DNA of 6,250 nt. Source: Rudanella sp. (GTDB taxonomy: Bacteria; Bacteroidota; Bacteroidia; Cytophagales; Spirosomataceae). The position numbers were made by a program, and so were the translations under genes. The notes beneath the pieces are model-generated. The model saw only the letters and a program-made list of their open reading frames with translations. It searched no databases and was not told the DNA's origin. The stretch is taken from positions 1 through 6,250 of the forward strand of contig JAJAYX010000126.1 in assembly GCA_026785985.1 (NCBI GenBank), in the 5' to 3' direction. This document shows positions 5,525 through 6,250 of the stretch, piece after piece; within the stretch, counting starts at the first letter, position 1; each line of letters begins with the position of its first letter.

Positions 5525-6250
5525 TTATTTCCCCATTACAACCATTACCCGGCGGTTTTTAGCCCGACCATTGGGCGAGCCATTCGAGACAAGCGGGCTA
5601 TCTGATCCGTGCGGAATCACACTCAGACGACCGTCGGGGAAGTTGCTTTTCGACTTCGTTTCCAACCACTGCTTCACGGCAAAGGCACGGTCTTCCGATA
5701 ACTGGCGGTTTTTGGCAGGATCGCCGAGGTTATCGGTGTGACCGTGGAGTTCGACGCGCAGGTTCGAGGCCACTACGAGGTCGTTGAACAGCGATTGAAG
5801 CTCTTTTTCGGCGGCCGGTGTCAGCTTGTTACTGCCCGACTGGAACGCAATATTCCATGATTTCTCGGACACCTTCTGCCGAATAGCATCATCGTCATTG
5901 AACGTCAATTTATCGGCAGCGGCAATGGTCGTGGTGCGACCAGCCACGGCTTTCAGATAGCTGAGATCAATCACATCGTCGGCAGGGGGATAGGTCGGCA
6001 TCAGTTTGGGATACAGTTGCTTGGTTACGTCGCCGAAGAGTGTATAAACGATCTTATAGACGTTAGTACTGCCCTGTCCCATTCCGAACAGTTCGAGGTT
6101 GTCGCCGAGGTTATGCACCCGAGAGCCACCGAGTTCAACCACCTGCCCCTGCTTGTCGGCTTCGGTTACGCCGTTATAATATTTCACCCAGTAGGGACCG
6201 GTTTCCTCCTTATAGACCTTCGCCGAAATGTCGCCCGCTTTGTTCAGAGC
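5525..6250 (-). CDS. Substrate-binding protein fused to OmpA-like peptidoglycan-binding domain (partial, 5' end off window)
   Basis: The last 241 residues of a larger protein are visible, and the frame is open to base 6250, so the true start lies outside. A GTG at 6187 is internal. Visible residues 133-241 are an OmpA-like domain: WNIAFQSGSNKLTPAAEKEL (132-151), the HGHTDN motif (169-174) with D173, N181, LSEDRA (184-189) with R188, and a closing NRRV. D and R at these places bind the diaminopimelate of peptidoglycan in OmpA. Residues 1-about 110 look like the C-terminal lobe of a periplasmic substrate-binding protein (YYNGVTEADKQG, LGDNLELFGM, YPPADDVIDLSYL); this rests on family memory and on its place before a permease and ATPase. 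Such fusions are automatically annotated in Bacteroidota as 'substrate-binding/OmpA family' proteins. The protein probably docks on peptidoglycan in the periplasm and feeds the adjacent permease. The ligand is unknown. Confidence 0.85.
   Translation of the reverse strand, partial: ALNKAGDISAKVYKEETGPYWVKYYNGVTEADKQGQVVELGGSRVHNLGDNLELFGMGQGSTNVYKIVYTLFGDVTKQLYPKLMPTYPPADDVIDLSYLKAVAGRTTTIAAADKLTFNDDDAIRQKVSEKSWNIAFQSGSNKLTPAAEKELQSLFNDLVVASNLRVELHGHTDNLGDPAKNRQLSEDRAFAVKQWLETKSKSNFPDGRLSVIPHGSDSPLVSNGSPNGRAKNRRVMVVMGK

Noticed and set aside
5525..6187. A free-standing 220-residue OmpA protein starting at GTG 6187
   Set aside because: The frame continues upstream without a stop to base 6250 and no signal peptide follows the GTG, so this is the internal part of a longer protein.

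Overview
The window looks like chromosome from a Bacteroidota member of the Cytophagales, with Spirosoma-like genera the best guess. The base composition is moderately GC-rich. Starts lack clear Shine-Dalgarno sequences, and two TAnnTTTG boxes of the Bacteroidota sigma type are visible. The gene families (YfiT/DinB hydrolase, FeoB-associated Cys-rich peptide, DUF4403 lipoprotein, OmpA-tailed ABC substrate-binding protein) also fit that group. The genus is inferred from family resemblance and was not tested by any search.

Left part, + strand (1-2224). A heptanucleotide tandem repeat (11-52) runs into the start codon of a YfiT/BstA-like DinB-fold metal protein (50-589). It is followed after 14 bases by a 52-residue Cys-rich single-span membrane peptide (604-762) that is too short to show up in ordinary gene lists. 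A 40-base gap with a possible promoter leads to a DUF4403 lipoprotein (803-2224), whose two halves look like an internal duplication.

Middle (2225-2277). This is a short convergent gap holding two perfect copies of a 14-base repeat and a long inverted repeat, probably the shared transcription end of the two facing gene sets.

Right part, - strand, transcribed from 6250 down to 2278. The order is a substrate-binding protein fused to an OmpA-like peptidoglycan-binding domain (5' end outside the window), then a NitT/TauT-type permease, an ABC ATPase, and an NADP-type aldehyde dehydrogenase of the 2,5-dioxovalerate (alpha-ketoglutarate semialdehyde) dehydrogenase group. The first three genes are packed within 4 bases or overlap by 1 base and form a complete importer. 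The dehydrogenase follows after a 47-base gap that carries a 29-base palindrome touching a TAAGTTTG box. It may therefore be read both from the operon and from its own controlled promoter.

The most interesting items are the importer whose binding protein appears tied to peptidoglycan, combined with a degenerate EAA coupling loop in its permease, and the palindrome before the dehydrogenase gene. The imported substrate cannot be read from the sequence. There is no RNA gene, CRISPR array or insertion sequence in the window, and no gene-free stretch longer than about 60 bases.
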